This document shows, piece after piece, positions 33,312-43,900 of a stretch of DNA of 49,932 bases. Source of the DNA: Rhodospirillaceae bacterium. Lineage in GTDB: Bacteria > Pseudomonadota > Alphaproteobacteria > Rhodospirillales > Casp-alpha2. Made by a program: the position numbers and the translations under genes. Numbering within the stretch: position 1 is the stretch's first letter; the number at the start of each line of letters is the position of its first letter. The stretch covers positions 1 through 49,932 of the forward strand of contig JABIPG010000175.1 of assembly GCA_018698795.1 (NCBI GenBank). The letters run 5' to 3'. The notes beneath the pieces were generated by a model. That model ran no database searches, was not told where the DNA came from, and saw only the letters and a list, made by a program, of their open reading frames with translations.

Positions 33312-34724
33312 ATGTTAACCCGATCATTGATCGCCGTTTTGTTGCTGACCCCACTGGCAATACTGGCAAAACTGGCAACACCGGCAGCGCAAGCCGCCGC
33401 CATGGAGGTGGTCGCCTCCACCGGTACCGATGTCACCCTACCGGTGAAAAAGGGCCGTTTGCTGCGGCTCGCGCGTCCCGCCGGTACGGTGTTCGTGGCT
33501 GATCCGAAAATCGCCGACGTACAGGTGAAGTCGCCGCGCCTGGTCTATCTGTTTGCCAAAGCGCCGGGTGAGACGACGCTGTTCGCCGTTGATCGCCAAG
33601 AACGCGTCTTGGCTAGCGTACAGGTGCGCGTCACTCATCAACTCGATCAACTGCGCGAGACCGTACGCCGCATGCACCCGAAAGCCCGGGTGCGGGTCGA
33701 TACCATCGGCGAGCAGGTGATCTTGGAAGGCCGCGTGCGTGCCGCCACGACTGCCGAAAACATCCGCCGCATTGCCGAAACCTACGCCGGCACGCCCGAA
33801 AACGTCGTGAACCGCATTAGTGTCGAGGCGCCTGTGCAGGTGAACCTGCGGGTGCGTATCGCCGAAGTGTCGCGTGATGTCGACAAACAACTCGGGTTCA
33901 ATTGGAGCGTCCTGGGCTCGCTCGGCGGATTGTCACTGGGCCTGGCCACCACCAACCCGTTTGCCGCCAGCGTCACCCAGCACACGCTGAGCGCCGGGCG
34001 CTCCATCGGTGGCTGGGATCTCAATGCCGTTATCGATGCTTTGGAAGAAGAAGGCATGGTTTCGGTATTGGCAGAGCCCAACCTGACCGCCATGACCGGT
34101 GAAACGGCGAGCTTTCTGGCCGGTGGTGAGTTTCCGATTTTGGTGCCCGATTCTGACGGTCGGGTGACCATCGAATTCAAAAAATTCGGCGTATCGCTGG
34201 CGTTTACGCCCACCATCCTCGGCGAAAACCGCGTCAATCTGCACGTGCGGCCCGAGGTCAGCCAGCTTTCAAGCACCAACGCCGTGACGCTCAACGGTTT
34301 CGAAGTGCCGTCCCTGACCACGCGCCGCGCTGAGACAGTGGTGGAGTTGGGCTCGGGTCAAAGTTTCGCTGTCGCTGGCCTGATCCAGAACAACACCACC
34401 CACTCGGTTTCGAAGTTCCCCGGGTTGGGTGATGTGCCGGTGCTGGGCAGCCTGTTCAAATCCGACCGCTTCCAGCGCGACGAGAGTGAGCTGGTGATTA
34501 TCGTCACGCCCTACATCGTCAAGCCGGTGTCGGCGGCGCGGCTGATGGCGCCGACCGACGGCTTTGCGCCGCCCACCGACATGGAACGCTTTATCAAAGG
34601 CGGCACGAACCGCCAGCAACAACCGGCCCCCTTGCCGAAAACCATCGATGGCGAGGGCAAGACCGTGATCGGCCCACCGCAGAAACTCCAAGGCCGGGCC
34701 GCCGACCTCAACGACGCAAGCTGA
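33312..34724 (+). CDS. cpaC: Tad pilus secretin CpaC/RcpA
   Basis: Three ATG codons occur in a row (33306, 33309, 33312). The last has the best spacing from GAGGAG and gives 470 residues. A signal peptide (LTRSLIAVLLLTPLAILAKLATPAAQA) precedes the N-domain (VKKGRLLRLARPAGTVFVADPKIADVQV), a BON-type segment and the secretin core (GGEFPILVPDSDG, SSTNAVTLNGFEVPSLTTRRAETVVEL, PGLGDVPVLGSLFKS). It forms the outer-membrane pore for the Tad pilus. Confidence 0.95.
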   Translation: MLTRSLIAVLLLTPLAILAKLATPAAQAAAMEVVASTGTDVTLPVKKGRLLRLARPAGTVFVADPKIADVQVKSPRLVYLFAKAPGETTLFAVDRQERVLASVQVRVTHQLDQLRETVRRMHPKARVRVDTIGEQVILEGRVRAATTAENIRRIAETYAGTPENVVNRISVEAPVQVNLRVRIAEVSRDVDKQLGFNWSVLGSLGGLSLGLATTNPFAASVTQHTLSAGRSIGGWDLNAVIDALEEEGMVSVLAEPNLTAMTGETASFLAGGEFPILVPDSDGRVTIEFKKFGVSLAFTPTILGENRVNLHVRPEVSQLSSTNAVTLNGFEVPSLTTRRAETVVELGSGQSFAVAGLIQNNTTHSVSKFPGLGDVPVLGSLFKSDRFQRDESELVIIVTPYIVKPVSAARLMAPTDGFAPPTDMERFIKGGTNRQQQPAPLPKTIDGEGKTVIGPPQKLQGRAADLNDAS

Positions 34725-34737
34725 ACGGAGATATCCC

Positions 34738-35451
34738 ATGAACGCCCCCATACTCGGCCCCACCCGTCCGTTTCGTTCACTCAAAGCAGCCTTCGCCGTC
34801 ACCGCATTGATCGCCGTCAGCGGTTGCCAAACCCTGAGCCAGATGATGCCGGATTTGGATGGTCCCAAACCGCCAACGCCCAAGCGCCTGCAACTGCAAG
34901 CCGTGGACCATGCGCACGCCGTCAAGTTCCGGACCCATCGCGCCGATCTGCTGGCTACCGAGGCTGACAATCTCGTGCGCTTCCTGCGCGTGCGGTCGCG
35001 CGCCGCGCGCTACACCATATACGTGGTGCCCGACAGTGCGCCGACGCCTGAGTTGGCCGAGGCCCGCGCCGAAACCGTGGCCGGATATCTGGAGGGGCAT
35101 GGCTTCCATACCCGCATCTTGGCCCCATTGCCCGAACAAACCGGCGAAGTGCGGGTGGTCGTACGCAGTTACACGGTCACGTTGCCCGGTTGTCCCGACT
35201 GGACCTCCGAGCCCGGCAACACCGGTGACAACGTGGTGCATTCCAACTGGGGCTGCGCCAATGCCACCAATCTGGGCCAGATGGTCGCTGACCCGGCCGA
35301 CCTGGCGCACGGCCGCCAGCCCGGCCCCGCCGATGCGGAATTATTGAGCAAGCGCATCCAGGACTATCGCAAGGGCGAAACCAAGCCGCTTGACCCGGAA
35401 GACATCGGCACCATCGAAGCGCAGCAAAAATCCGGCGGAGACAGCCAATGA
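34738..35451 (+). CDS. cpaD: Tad pilus lipoprotein CpaD
   Basis: The 237-residue product has a signal peptide with a lipobox (LIAVSGC) and the CpaD body: VTLPGCPDWTSEPGNTGDNVVHSNWGCANATNLGQMVADPADLAHGRQPGPADAE. CpaD is an alphaproteobacterial Tad lipoprotein, probably the pilotin or partner for the secretin. Its stop overlaps the cpaE start (ATGA), so translation is coupled. Confidence 0.93.
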   Translation: MNAPILGPTRPFRSLKAAFAVTALIAVSGCQTLSQMMPDLDGPKPPTPKRLQLQAVDHAHAVKFRTHRADLLATEADNLVRFLRVRSRAARYTIYVVPDSAPTPELAEARAETVAGYLEGHGFHTRILAPLPEQTGEVRVVVRSYTVTLPGCPDWTSEPGNTGDNVVHSNWGCANATNLGQMVADPADLAHGRQPGPADAELLSKRIQDYRKGETKPLDPEDIGTIEAQQKSGGDSQ

Positions 35452-36668
35452 ACGCACAAGTGGCGCGCCTGACCGCCTCGTCCGACGCGGCGCCGCCGTT
35501 CATGGCTTTCGCCGCCGACGAGGCTACTCGCGCTGTCATGGCCGAGGCCGCCGAGGCGTTGGGCTATGGTGGAGCGGCGGTGGTTGCAGGCGATGTTGCG
35601 CTGGCCGCGACTTCCTTGGCCGAAATTCCGACGCCTGAAGTGCTGGTCATCGACCTCGACAGCGATGTGCCGCCGACGCTTGCGGTCGAGCACTTGGCGA
35701 CGGTTTGTGATCCGGGTGCGCATGTGGTGTTCGTTGGCTCCGTCAACGATGTCACGCTGTACCGTGACCTGAAGGCGGCGGGCGTTGCGGATTATCTGGT
35801 CAAGCCGCTCAGCGTTGAGGGATTGATTGAGGCACTGCACAAACCGGAGCCGGCGGAAATTCAGGTGCTTGACGACGCGGCCCAACCCGACGGCGCGCGG
35901 ATCGGCGTTGTCGGTGCGCGCGGCGGCGCGGGCGCCACCACCATTGCCACCAGCTTGGCCTGGATCTTATCGGAAGAACGCCGTCTGCGGACCGCGTTGG
36001 CGGACCTGGATGTCACGTACGGCACCATTGCGTTGAACCTGGACTTAGAGCCCAATCGCGGCCTTGCCGATGCCATGGAAAACCCGGCGCGGGTGGACGA
36101 CTTGTTCATTGAGCGCGCCACCCTGACGGTCTCCGAGCGTCTCGCCGTGCTGGCATCTGAAGCCGACCCGGCGGAAAGCCCTGTCGCCGTCGACGCCCAG
36201 GCTCGCCTTGCCGACCACCTGCATCAGACCTTCGCCGTCGTTGTTCTCGATTTGCCGCGCCACAGGCTGGCCAAGGGCGGCACTGTTGGTTCTTTGGATC
36301 GATTGGTGATCGTTACCGAACCAACGCTTGCGGGCCTGCGCGATGCCGTGCGTGTCAAAACATTGGCGCTGGCCGGCGGGTTGAGCGAGAACGCGGTTCA
36401 TGTGGTGGTCAATCGTGTTGGGTTGTTGGCAAAAGGCGAGCTGGACGCCAAGACCATGTCCGGCGGTGGGCAGTTGCGTATCAGCCACATGCTGCCGTTC
36501 GATGCCAAGGCTGCCAGTGCAGCCATGACCCAAGGCAAGCCGCTGTATGTTGTTGCCGCCAAAAGCAAAATCGGCAAGGCGCTTCGCGAGTTGAGCCAAG
36601 ACTTGGTGCCGGTCGACGACGATGCGCCGAAATCAGCCTTCGCGCGTTGGTTCAGGGGAGGCAAATGA
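35448..36668 (+). CDS. cpaE: Tad pilus localisation ATPase CpaE/TadZ
   Basis: This 406-residue protein joins an N-terminal receiver-like domain (about 1-130, without a clear phospho-Asp cluster) to a MinD/ParA-like ATPase domain. The P-loop is deviant, VGARGGAGATTIAT, with Ala where MinD has the second Lys, as in many CpaE proteins. CpaE/TadZ directs the pilus machine to its cell position. The start overlaps the cpaD stop. Confidence 0.94.
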   Translation: MNAQVARLTASSDAAPPFMAFAADEATRAVMAEAAEALGYGGAAVVAGDVALAATSLAEIPTPEVLVIDLDSDVPPTLAVEHLATVCDPGAHVVFVGSVNDVTLYRDLKAAGVADYLVKPLSVEGLIEALHKPEPAEIQVLDDAAQPDGARIGVVGARGGAGATTIATSLAWILSEERRLRTALADLDVTYGTIALNLDLEPNRGLADAMENPARVDDLFIERATLTVSERLAVLASEADPAESPVAVDAQARLADHLHQTFAVVVLDLPRHRLAKGGTVGSLDRLVIVTEPTLAGLRDAVRVKTLALAGGLSENAVHVVVNRVGLLAKGELDAKTMSGGGQLRISHMLPFDAKAASAAMTQGKPLYVVAAKSKIGKALRELSQDLVPVDDDAPKSAFARWFRGGK

Positions 36669-38299
36669 TGTTTGGCCGCAGGGGAGACCGTGAGGTTGTG
36701 TCGTTGGCCGCTTACCGCCAGCCGTCAACAGCGCAGGCGACCGGTGAACAAGGTCCCGCGACCGACCCAAACCTCTATCGCAATCACATCGTCGATGCCG
36801 CCGCCGAAGCATTGATCGAAACCAACCGCACGAAATTCACGTCGCAGGAGTTGCTCGACATGCCGCGCGGCGAGTTGGCCAGTTTGCTGGAGGACGAGCT
36901 CAAAACCCTCGACCTGCCTGAACCGCCGCCCTCGGAAGCGGAAACCCGCGACATCATCACCGCATCGCTCAATAGCCTGTTGATAGAGGCCAAGGAAAGC
37001 CTGGAAGCCGATCCGATCACCCCGGCGGCGGGCGCGGTCGAAGACAGAATGGAGATCGCCAAGGAAAGCGTGCATCCGATGCTCATGGATCGCATCGACG
37101 TGACCAAAGCGAGCGAAGTGCCGCGCGGTCAATTGGCGGCGGAGGTCAGCGACCTGGTGGGTGAAATTCTGGCCGAGGAGGCGATCCATCTGAACTTGAT
37201 CGAGCAACGCGATCTGGTGACCAGTCTGCTGAACGACATGCTCGGGCTCGGTCCGCTGGAATCGCTGTTGGCCGACGAAAGCGTCAACGACATCTTGGTC
37301 AATGGCGCCAAGCAGGTGTTCGTGGAACGCAAGGGCAAGCTCGAACTCACCGACATCAGTTTCCGCGACAATGCGCATGTGATGCAGATCGCCGGGCGAA
37401 TCGTCTCGGCCATCGGGCGGAGGATCGATGAATCGACACCCCTGGTGGACGCGCGTCTGGCCGATGGCTCGCGCGTCAATATTATCATTCCGCCGTTGGC
37501 CATCGACGGGCCGACGATCTCGATCCGCAAGTTTGCAAAACAAAAAATCACACTCGATGTCATGGAGCGCCAAGGCAACATGTCGCCGGCCATGGCGACG
37601 GTGTTGCGGATCGCTTCGCGCGCACGGCTGAATATTCTGATTTCGGGCGGCACCGGGTCGGGCAAGACGACGCTGCTGAATGCACTGTCGCGATTGATCG
37701 ATCATGGCGAGCGCATCGTCACCATTGAGGACGCCGCCGAGCTGCAACTGCAGCAGCCCCACGTGGTGCGCCTGGAGACTCGCCCGCCGAACCTGGAAGG
37801 CGACGGCGAGATCACGCAGCGCGAGTTGGTGAAAAACGCACTTCGCATGCGTCCCGACCGCGTCATCTTGGGCGAGATCCGCGCCGGCGAGGCGCTTGAT
37901 ATGTTGCAGGCCATGAATACCGGCCATGATGGGTCGCTGGGCACCATTCACGCCAACCGTCCGCGCGAAGCCCTGACCCGGCTTGAGAACATGGTTGCCA
38001 TGTCCGGCGTCAAGCTGCCGAACGAGGCGGTGCGCTCGCAGATCGCTGGCGCCGTTAACATGGTCGTGCAGGTCTCGCGCATGCGCGATGGCGTCAGGCG
38101 CATTACCGCCATCACCGAGGTTATCGGCATGGAAGGCGAGGTCGTCACCACGCAAGACCTGTTCAATTTCGAATTCACCGGCGAAGACGCCGACGGCAAT
38201 TTGGTGGGGACCTACAATTCGACCGGGCTTCGCCCGTATTTCACACCCCGCGCGCAGTATTTCGGGCTCGACCGCGCGCTTTTGGAAGCCATGGGATAG
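36668..38299 (+). CDS. cpaF: Tad pilus secretion ATPase CpaF/TadA
   Basis: The ATG at 36668, 6 bp after GGGAGG, gives 543 residues; ATG 36665 is an alternative. It is a GspE/VirB11-type ATPase: Walker [17 protein letters not shown] with Lys333, [57 protein letters not shown]. It powers pilus extension and retraction. About 150 residues precede the core, including a segment with repeats of 'RGELA/RGQLA' near 75 and 160. TadB follows after 11 bp. Confidence 0.96.
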   Translation: MFGRRGDREVVSLAAYRQPSTAQATGEQGPATDPNLYRNHIVDAAAEALIETNRTKFTSQELLDMPRGELASLLEDELKTLDLPEPPPSEAETRDIITASLNSLLIEAKESLEADPITPAAGAVEDRMEIAKESVHPMLMDRIDVTKASEVPRGQLAAEVSDLVGEILAEEAIHLNLIEQRDLVTSLLNDMLGLGPLESLLADESVNDILVNGAKQVFVERKGKLELTDISFRDNAHVMQIAGRIVSAIGRRIDESTPLVDARLADGSRVNIIIPPLAIDGPTISIRKFAKQKITLDVMERQGNMSPAMATVLRIASRARLNILISGGTGSGKTTLLNALSRLIDHGERIVTIEDAAELQLQQPHVVRLETRPPNLEGDGEITQRELVKNALRMRPDRVILGEIRAGEALDMLQAMNTGHDGSLGTIHANRPREALTRLENMVAMSGVKLPNEAVRSQIAGAVNMVVQVSRMRDGVRRITAITEVIGMEGEVVTTQDLFNFEFTGEDADGNLVGTYNSTGLRPYFTPRAQYFGLDRALLEAMG

Positions 38300-38310
38300 G
38301 GGAGGGGCAA

Positions 38311-39297
38311 ATGGACGGCATGATTGATGGCATCTGGATCTTGTTCGGCAGTATGATCCTCACCCTGGCTTTGCTTTGGCTGGGTTTGGGGGGCGCGGAG
38401 TCAGGTGGGCGTCGCCGGTTGAAAGCGCGCGCCGAAGCCGCCGTGCGCCGCGGGCGCGGTGTCGATGTGCCGCAAGCGGAGAGTATTAAGCGTGCATCGG
38501 GCAGCATATCGCCGTTGCTCGATGGCTTAGTCAGGCGTTTCATGCCGGACCCCGACGCCATCAGCCGACGCCTGGAGCGCACCGGTCGTCCGATATCCAT
38601 CGGCGCTTATGGAGCCGTGCACGTAGCGATCGCGCTGGTTGCGCTGGTGTTCGTTCGCTGGGGGGCGGGCATGTCTTGGATTGTTGCCGGCATGGCGGCG
38701 GTTGGGATCGGCATGGCGGTGCCGCATATGATGGTGGGCTATTTGGGCCGCCGGCGCATCGGCAAATTCGAAGCGTTGTTCCCCGATGCCATCGACTTGA
38801 TGGTGCGCGGGTTGCGCTCAGGCTTGCCGGTAAGCGAAACCATTGCCGCCGTGGGCCGTGAAATGAGCGACCCCGTGGGCGCCGAGTTTCGCCGCGTCGC
38901 CGATGCGGTGCGGCTTGGCCGCGATCAAGAAGACGCGCTGTGGGATACGGCCCGGCGTCTCGATACGCCGGAGTTCAAGTTCTTCGTCATATCGTTGGCC
39001 ATACAAAAAGAAACCGGCGGCAATCTGTCGGAGACGCTGGCCAATTTATCTGAAATTCTCCGACGCCGCCGCCAGATGCGGCTTAAAGTCCGGGCCATGT
39101 CGTCTGAGGCGCGTGCCAGCGCCTACATTCTGGGCAGCCTGCCTTTCTTGATGTTCGGCGTTATTTTCCTGCTCAACCCCGGTTACGAGGAACAACTGTT
39201 CACCGACCCGCGCGGCAAAATCATGTTGCTGGCCGCCGGCGGGCTGATGACGACCGGCATTGCCGTCATGGCGAAAATGGTGAGGTTCGAGATATGA
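38311..39297 (+). CDS. tadB: Tad inner-membrane platform protein TadB
   Basis: The 328-residue protein has a GspF/T2SSF domain (FPDAIDLMVRGLRSGLPVSETIAAVGREMSDPVGAEF) and membrane segments near 8-28, 105-140, 270-290 and 300-322. Together with TadC it makes the inner-membrane platform for the pilus. AGGGGAGGGGCAA is the ribosome-binding site. Its stop overlaps the tadC start (ATGA). Confidence 0.95.
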   Translation: MDGMIDGIWILFGSMILTLALLWLGLGGAESGGRRRLKARAEAAVRRGRGVDVPQAESIKRASGSISPLLDGLVRRFMPDPDAISRRLERTGRPISIGAYGAVHVAIALVALVFVRWGAGMSWIVAGMAAVGIGMAVPHMMVGYLGRRRIGKFEALFPDAIDLMVRGLRSGLPVSETIAAVGREMSDPVGAEFRRVADAVRLGRDQEDALWDTARRLDTPEFKFFVISLAIQKETGGNLSETLANLSEILRRRRQMRLKVRAMSSEARASAYILGSLPFLMFGVIFLLNPGYEEQLFTDPRGKIMLLAAGGLMTTGIAVMAKMVRFEI

Positions 39298-40295
39298 GCA
39301 GCCTCGATAGCATGCTGGCATACCTGCCGTTCCGTGTCGAAAGCGGTGATTTCATGGCGGTGATGGTCGGCGCGGTGACGTTGTTTGTGCTTTACGCGGT
39401 TTGGTCGTCGTTCCTGGTGCGCGACCCGATGACGCGGCGCGTACGCCAATTGTTTGATCATCGCCGTAACTTGAAAACGTCGCTCTCGACGCCCGGCGGG
39501 CATGCCGCTCGCAAGGCGGTAAGTGCTGGGGGGGCTGCGGGGCTTGCGCGCCGGGTGGTGAAATTGCTCAATCTGGCGCGCAGCCGGCAGGCCGAGAAAA
39601 TCACGTTGGATCTGTCGCGCGCCGGGATGCGTGGCGCCGATGCGCTGAACGTCTATCTGTTCGCCAAGCTGGCGTTGCCGTTCGTGTTCGGCGGTGCGGC
39701 GGCGTTCGTGCTGTTTGCAACGCCGATACTGCCGGCGCCCGTCGGCGTCAAGGCGCTGATCGCCTGCGTCGTGGTGTTGGCCGGCGCCTATCTGCCGGAG
39801 GTGTTGATCGCCAACAAGGCGCAAAAGCGCCGCCAAGGCTTGCAGAAAGGACTGCCAGACTCACTCGATCTGTTGGTCATCTGCGCCGAAGCGGGGCTGG
39901 GCCTTGAGGCAGCGCTGATGCGGGTCGCGGGCGAGATGGCCAATGCGTCTCCTGAGGTGGCCGACGAGTTTGGCCTGGCGGCGGTGGAATTGGGGTTCTT
40001 ACCAGACCGCAAGATGGCGCTTACCAATCTGGATCGCCGTGCCGACTTGCCGGGCGTCCGCGCCGTCGTCAATACGCTGATGCAGACGGAAAAATACGGC
40101 ACGCCCCTGGCGCAGTCGCTGCGCGTGTTATCGGCGGAGTTTCGCAACGAACGGATGATGAAGGCGGAGGAAAAAGCTGCCAAGTTGCCGGCCACGCTGA
40201 CGGTGCCGCTAGTGGCATTTATTTTGCCGACGCTGTTTGTGGTGTTGTTGGGGCCGGCGGTGCTCAGGGCCATCGATGGCCTTGGAAGTTTGTAG
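39294..40295 (+). CDS. tadC: Tad inner-membrane platform protein TadC
   Basis: This 333-residue partner of TadB has the T2SSF domain (LPDSLDLLVICAEAGLGLEAALMRVAGEM) and matching membrane segments, ending VPLVAFILPTLFVVLLGPAVLRAI. It starts inside the last codons of tadB. It is the last gene of the operon in the window; no tadD-type TPR gene is seen nearby. A GC-rich structured region follows. Confidence 0.95.
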   Translation: MSSLDSMLAYLPFRVESGDFMAVMVGAVTLFVLYAVWSSFLVRDPMTRRVRQLFDHRRNLKTSLSTPGGHAARKAVSAGGAAGLARRVVKLLNLARSRQAEKITLDLSRAGMRGADALNVYLFAKLALPFVFGGAAAFVLFATPILPAPVGVKALIACVVVLAGAYLPEVLIANKAQKRRQGLQKGLPDSLDLLVICAEAGLGLEAALMRVAGEMANASPEVADEFGLAAVELGFLPDRKMALTNLDRRADLPGVRAVVNTLMQTEKYGTPLAQSLRVLSAEFRNERMMKAEEKAAKLPATLTVPLVAFILPTLFVVLLGPAVLRAIDGLGSL

Positions 40296-40354
40296 AATCG
40301 TTTGTTAAGGCGTTCGAGTTGCCAAGTCGGGCACAAACAGGTGCTCCGCGAGGA

Positions 40355-40428
40355 GGGCCCTCCGGATATGGGGTCGGGAGGGCCCACTGGTACCGGGAGG
40401 CGGCGATGCCGTCTCCCGGGCCAACTGG
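40355..40428 (+). other. Structured intergenic element after tadC: two hairpins and a direct repeat
   Basis: GGGCCCTCC (40355-40363) can pair with GGAGGGCCC (40377-40385). A second, 12-bp hairpin spans 40393-40419 with loop GAT and one G-T pair. A palindrome, GGAGGGCCCTCC, lies at 40352-40363, and an 11-bp direct repeat (40380-40390 and 40418-40428, 10 of 11 identical) flanks the second hairpin. No U-tract follows. It may end the tad transcript or be a structured RNA leading into the MarR gene. Confidence 0.6.
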
Positions 40429-40497
40429 CTTGCCGCTGCAAAATAATGGCCTTACTCTGCGCTTAATGGTTTTGCGGTTGAAAACGGGGATGCGGCT

Positions 40498-40953
40498 TTG
40501 ACGCGACACTACCTGGAACTGACACGGTTGATCGAGCGGTTGCACCGGCGCTATCTGGATGTGCTGCGCTCCGAGTTGAAGCGCGCCGGCGTGCGCGACC
40601 TGAACGGTGTACAGGCGTTGTTGCTGGCCAATATCGGTGACGAAGAGATCGCCATTCGTGACTTGGTGGAGCGCGGCTACTATCAAGGCTCCAACGTGTC
40701 TTACAACATTCGCAAGCTGACGGATTTGGGATATCTGGACCAAGAGCGCGCCGCGCACGATAAACGTTCGGTGCTGGTGCGGTTGACCGACAAGGGGCGT
40801 GACGTGGTTGTCTTGGTCGGCGAGTCCGAAGCCCGCAACGCTGAAGCCTTCACCAAAAAGCTGAGCAACGATGCCGGCCTCGAGCAAGCTTGCGAGAATT
40901 TGCAAAAATTGGAGCGCATGTGGGCGGACTATATCCGCTACGGGGAATTGTAA
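40498..40953 (+). CDS. MarR-family regulator, LdtR-like
   Basis: The only start that keeps the conserved N-terminus is TTG at 40498, giving 151 residues. There is no in-frame ATG upstream close enough. HYLELTRLIERLHRRYLDVLRSELKRAGVRDLNGVQALLLANIGDEEI, then the wing GYYQGSNVSYNIRKLTDLGYLDQERAAHDKRSVLVRLTDKG, closely resemble LdtR of Rhizobiales, a regulator linked to L,D-transpeptidase genes and osmotic stress. No ldt gene is visible here. It sits between the Tad operon and a large hybrid kinase. Confidence 0.85.
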   Translation: MTRHYLELTRLIERLHRRYLDVLRSELKRAGVRDLNGVQALLLANIGDEEIAIRDLVERGYYQGSNVSYNIRKLTDLGYLDQERAAHDKRSVLVRLTDKGRDVVVLVGESEARNAEAFTKKLSNDAGLEQACENLQKLERMWADYIRYGEL

Positions 40954-40995
40954 CCGTTTCTTGCGGAACGCATTGGTGGGGCTTAAAAATACGCC

Positions 40996-43900
40996 ATGAG
41001 CCCGATTGACCCGGCGGGGGAAACCGCACTTATCCAACAGACCTCGGCTTGGTACCGCACGATCCGCGCCCGGCTGTATACGGCGTTTATCGGACTGATC
41101 GTATTGGCCGCGATCACGACGGGTTTTGCCATATACGGTTTGGTCGAGAACTCCCGCGGCATGGCGAAGTTCGTACACGGTAATTTGCCGGCGGTGAACC
41201 AAGGTATCGACTTGGCAGCGACGACGCGCGACGTGACGCGTGGTTTCCGTGAAATTACCGCCGCCACCACCTTGGAGCAGCGCGACGAGGCGATGGACGA
41301 GATCCGCGAATCTTGGGACAGGTTGACCGAGGTGTTGGCGTTGTCGGAGGGAAAATCCGGTATTCTTTCCGCAACACGCAAGCAGATTGATGTGCGAGTC
41401 GCAACGCTGCGCGAGAAGCTTGGTGATCTGGAAAAGACGGTCGAGAACCGCATCATTGCGTTAAGCGGGCTGTCGGCTGTCAGCGCGCGGATAAACGAGG
41501 ACATGGCCGAATTGGATTGGTCGCTCCAGGCGCTGAAGGACGACGCGCTTGTAGACGTCAATATCGCGGTCGGCGAATTCATGTCCGGCTTGAACACCGA
41601 TATGCGCAGCGTCTCGGGGTTTGTCCACGAGGCCTTTCCTCTCGTCCAGTTTACGTTGGAATTGAGCAGCATGACGAACAGCTTGCGCGCCGTGCTGTTG
41701 GAGGTGCTGACTGCAACCGACAGCGATGAGATAGAAAAGCTGAGGAAAAAAGTCACTGCACTGCGTCAGCGGATCAAATCCAACTTGGGTCAAATCACCA
41801 ACAATGAAATCACCACGGAACTGGAGCCGCAATTTAAAGCCGTATTCGAATCGATCTCGGCCTCGGGCAATCTGTTCGAATGGCGCCACAAGGTTTTGGC
41901 GCTGACCAGTACGATGAATGCGCAGCATCAAGACGCCGTGGAATCATCGCAGGCATTCTTGCGCATCGCATCTGGGTTGTTGGATAAGCTGTTGGCCGAG
42001 TCGAACCGGGTGATTGACGGGGTTGAGCACAAATCGCGCCAGACGCTTTGGATGACGGCGGCGTTGATGGGGCTGAGTGTGCTGATCGTTGTGCTGATCG
42101 GCTGGCTGGTGGTGGAAAGGCGGATTACCCGCCCGTTGAGCCAGACCGCGCGCGCCATGCACAACATCGCGCTGGGTGAGGCGGATGTGGAGTTGCCGCC
42201 GGCGGCTCGCGACGAGATCGGTGACATGGTCGGCGCTTTGAGTGTGCTGCGCGATCATGTCGGCCGGGTGACGGCGGCCGAAGCCCAGGCGGCGGAGAAG
42301 GAAGCGCGAATGCGCTCCATCATCGAAAATACCGTTGACGGGATTATCCTCATTGATGGCGGAGGAATCGTGCAAACCTTTTCGCCGGCGGCCGAACGAA
42401 TTTTTGGATACGACGCGGCGGAGGTTCTCGGCCGGAACGTCAGTATGCTGATGCCCGAAAACGCGGCGACGGCGCACGATTCTTATCTGGCCAGATACCT
42501 TGAAGGCAATGGTGTCGGTGTCGTGGGTTCGATCAGCGAACTGGTGGGACGACGCAAGGACGGTAGTGAGTTCCCGCTGGAACTGGCCGTTGGTGAGGCG
42601 ATCATCGACAACGAACACCTATTTACCGGTATTATCCGAGACATCACCGAACGCAAGGAGGCCGAAGAGCGTTTCACGGCGTATATCGACAACGTTCCGG
42701 CGGGGGTCACGCTGAAAGGTATCGACGGGCGACTGATTTTGGTTAACAAGACCTTCGCCGATTGGTGTGCTTCCACGCCCGAGGAGTTGATCGGAACGAC
42801 GTCCGCCAACAACCCCGTTTGGCAATTGCAGGACGGCGCCGTCCGGACCGTGATCGATCAAGACCGCGAGGTCATGAGGTCCATGAAAACGGTCGTGCAC
42901 GAGCGCACTGTGGTGCTTGCCGATGGGAAAACGCACGATCTCGTGGTGGCGAAATTCCCGATTCTCGATGGCACCGGACGGCTCACGGCTATCGGCACCA
43001 TTCTCAACGACATTTCGAATTTGAAAGAGGCGGAAGCGGCGCTGGCCCAAGAAAAAGCTATCGTCGATAAAACGCTGGCGACCATGGACCAGGGCATCGT
43101 CATGGTTGACGCGGAACTCAACATCATCGCCCACAATAAACGCATGCACGAGCTGTACGACTTGCCGGACGACGCGGTTAAACGGTTTCCGAGCTATCCG
43201 GCCATGGTGCGGTGGAACATGCGCGAACACGGCATCGACGACGCCATCATCGAACGCGCGATGAAGCGTCTTAGTAGCGACAAGCAGGAAGTCTTTGAGC
43301 ATCATTTGAAAGCCGGCCCTGTTCTGGAAATCCGGCATATGCCGATGATTGGCGGCGGGTTTGTCCGCACGTTCACGGATATTTCGGCACGTAAGGCCGC
43401 CGAGCAGGAATTGGTGCGCCTGCGTTTGACAGCTGAGTCCGCCGACCAAGCCAAGTCCGAATTCCTCGCCAACATGAGCCACGAAATTCGCACGCCCATG
43501 AACGCCGTCATCGGTTTGAGCGGGCTGTGCCTGAAAACCGACATGACCGAAAAGCAGCGCGACTACATCTCCAAAGTCAATGGCTCGGCGCGGGCCCTAT
43601 TGGGGATCATCAACGACATCCTCGATTTCTCCAAGATTGAGGCCGGCAAGATGGATATCGAGCATATCCCCTTCAGCTTGGAAGAGGTCATGGACAATCT
43701 GGCCACGGTGGTCACCCAGAAGGCCAGCGAGAAGGGGCTGGAGGTGTTGTTTTGGGCCGAGCCCGACGTGCCCGATGCGTTGGTCGGCGACCCGCTGCGC
43801 GTCGGCCAGATATTGGTCAATCTTGCCAACAACGCGATCAAGTTTACCGAGAAGGGTGAGATCGTCGTCCGTATCGAGACGGTTGAGAAGAACGAAAACG

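Noticed and set aside
40380-40430. Resemblance to a cobalamin riboswitch core (CCACTG, CGGGAGG, then AACTGGCTTGCC)
   Set aside because: The upstream receptor blocks and the AGYCAGGAGACC box are missing, and no B12 gene follows.
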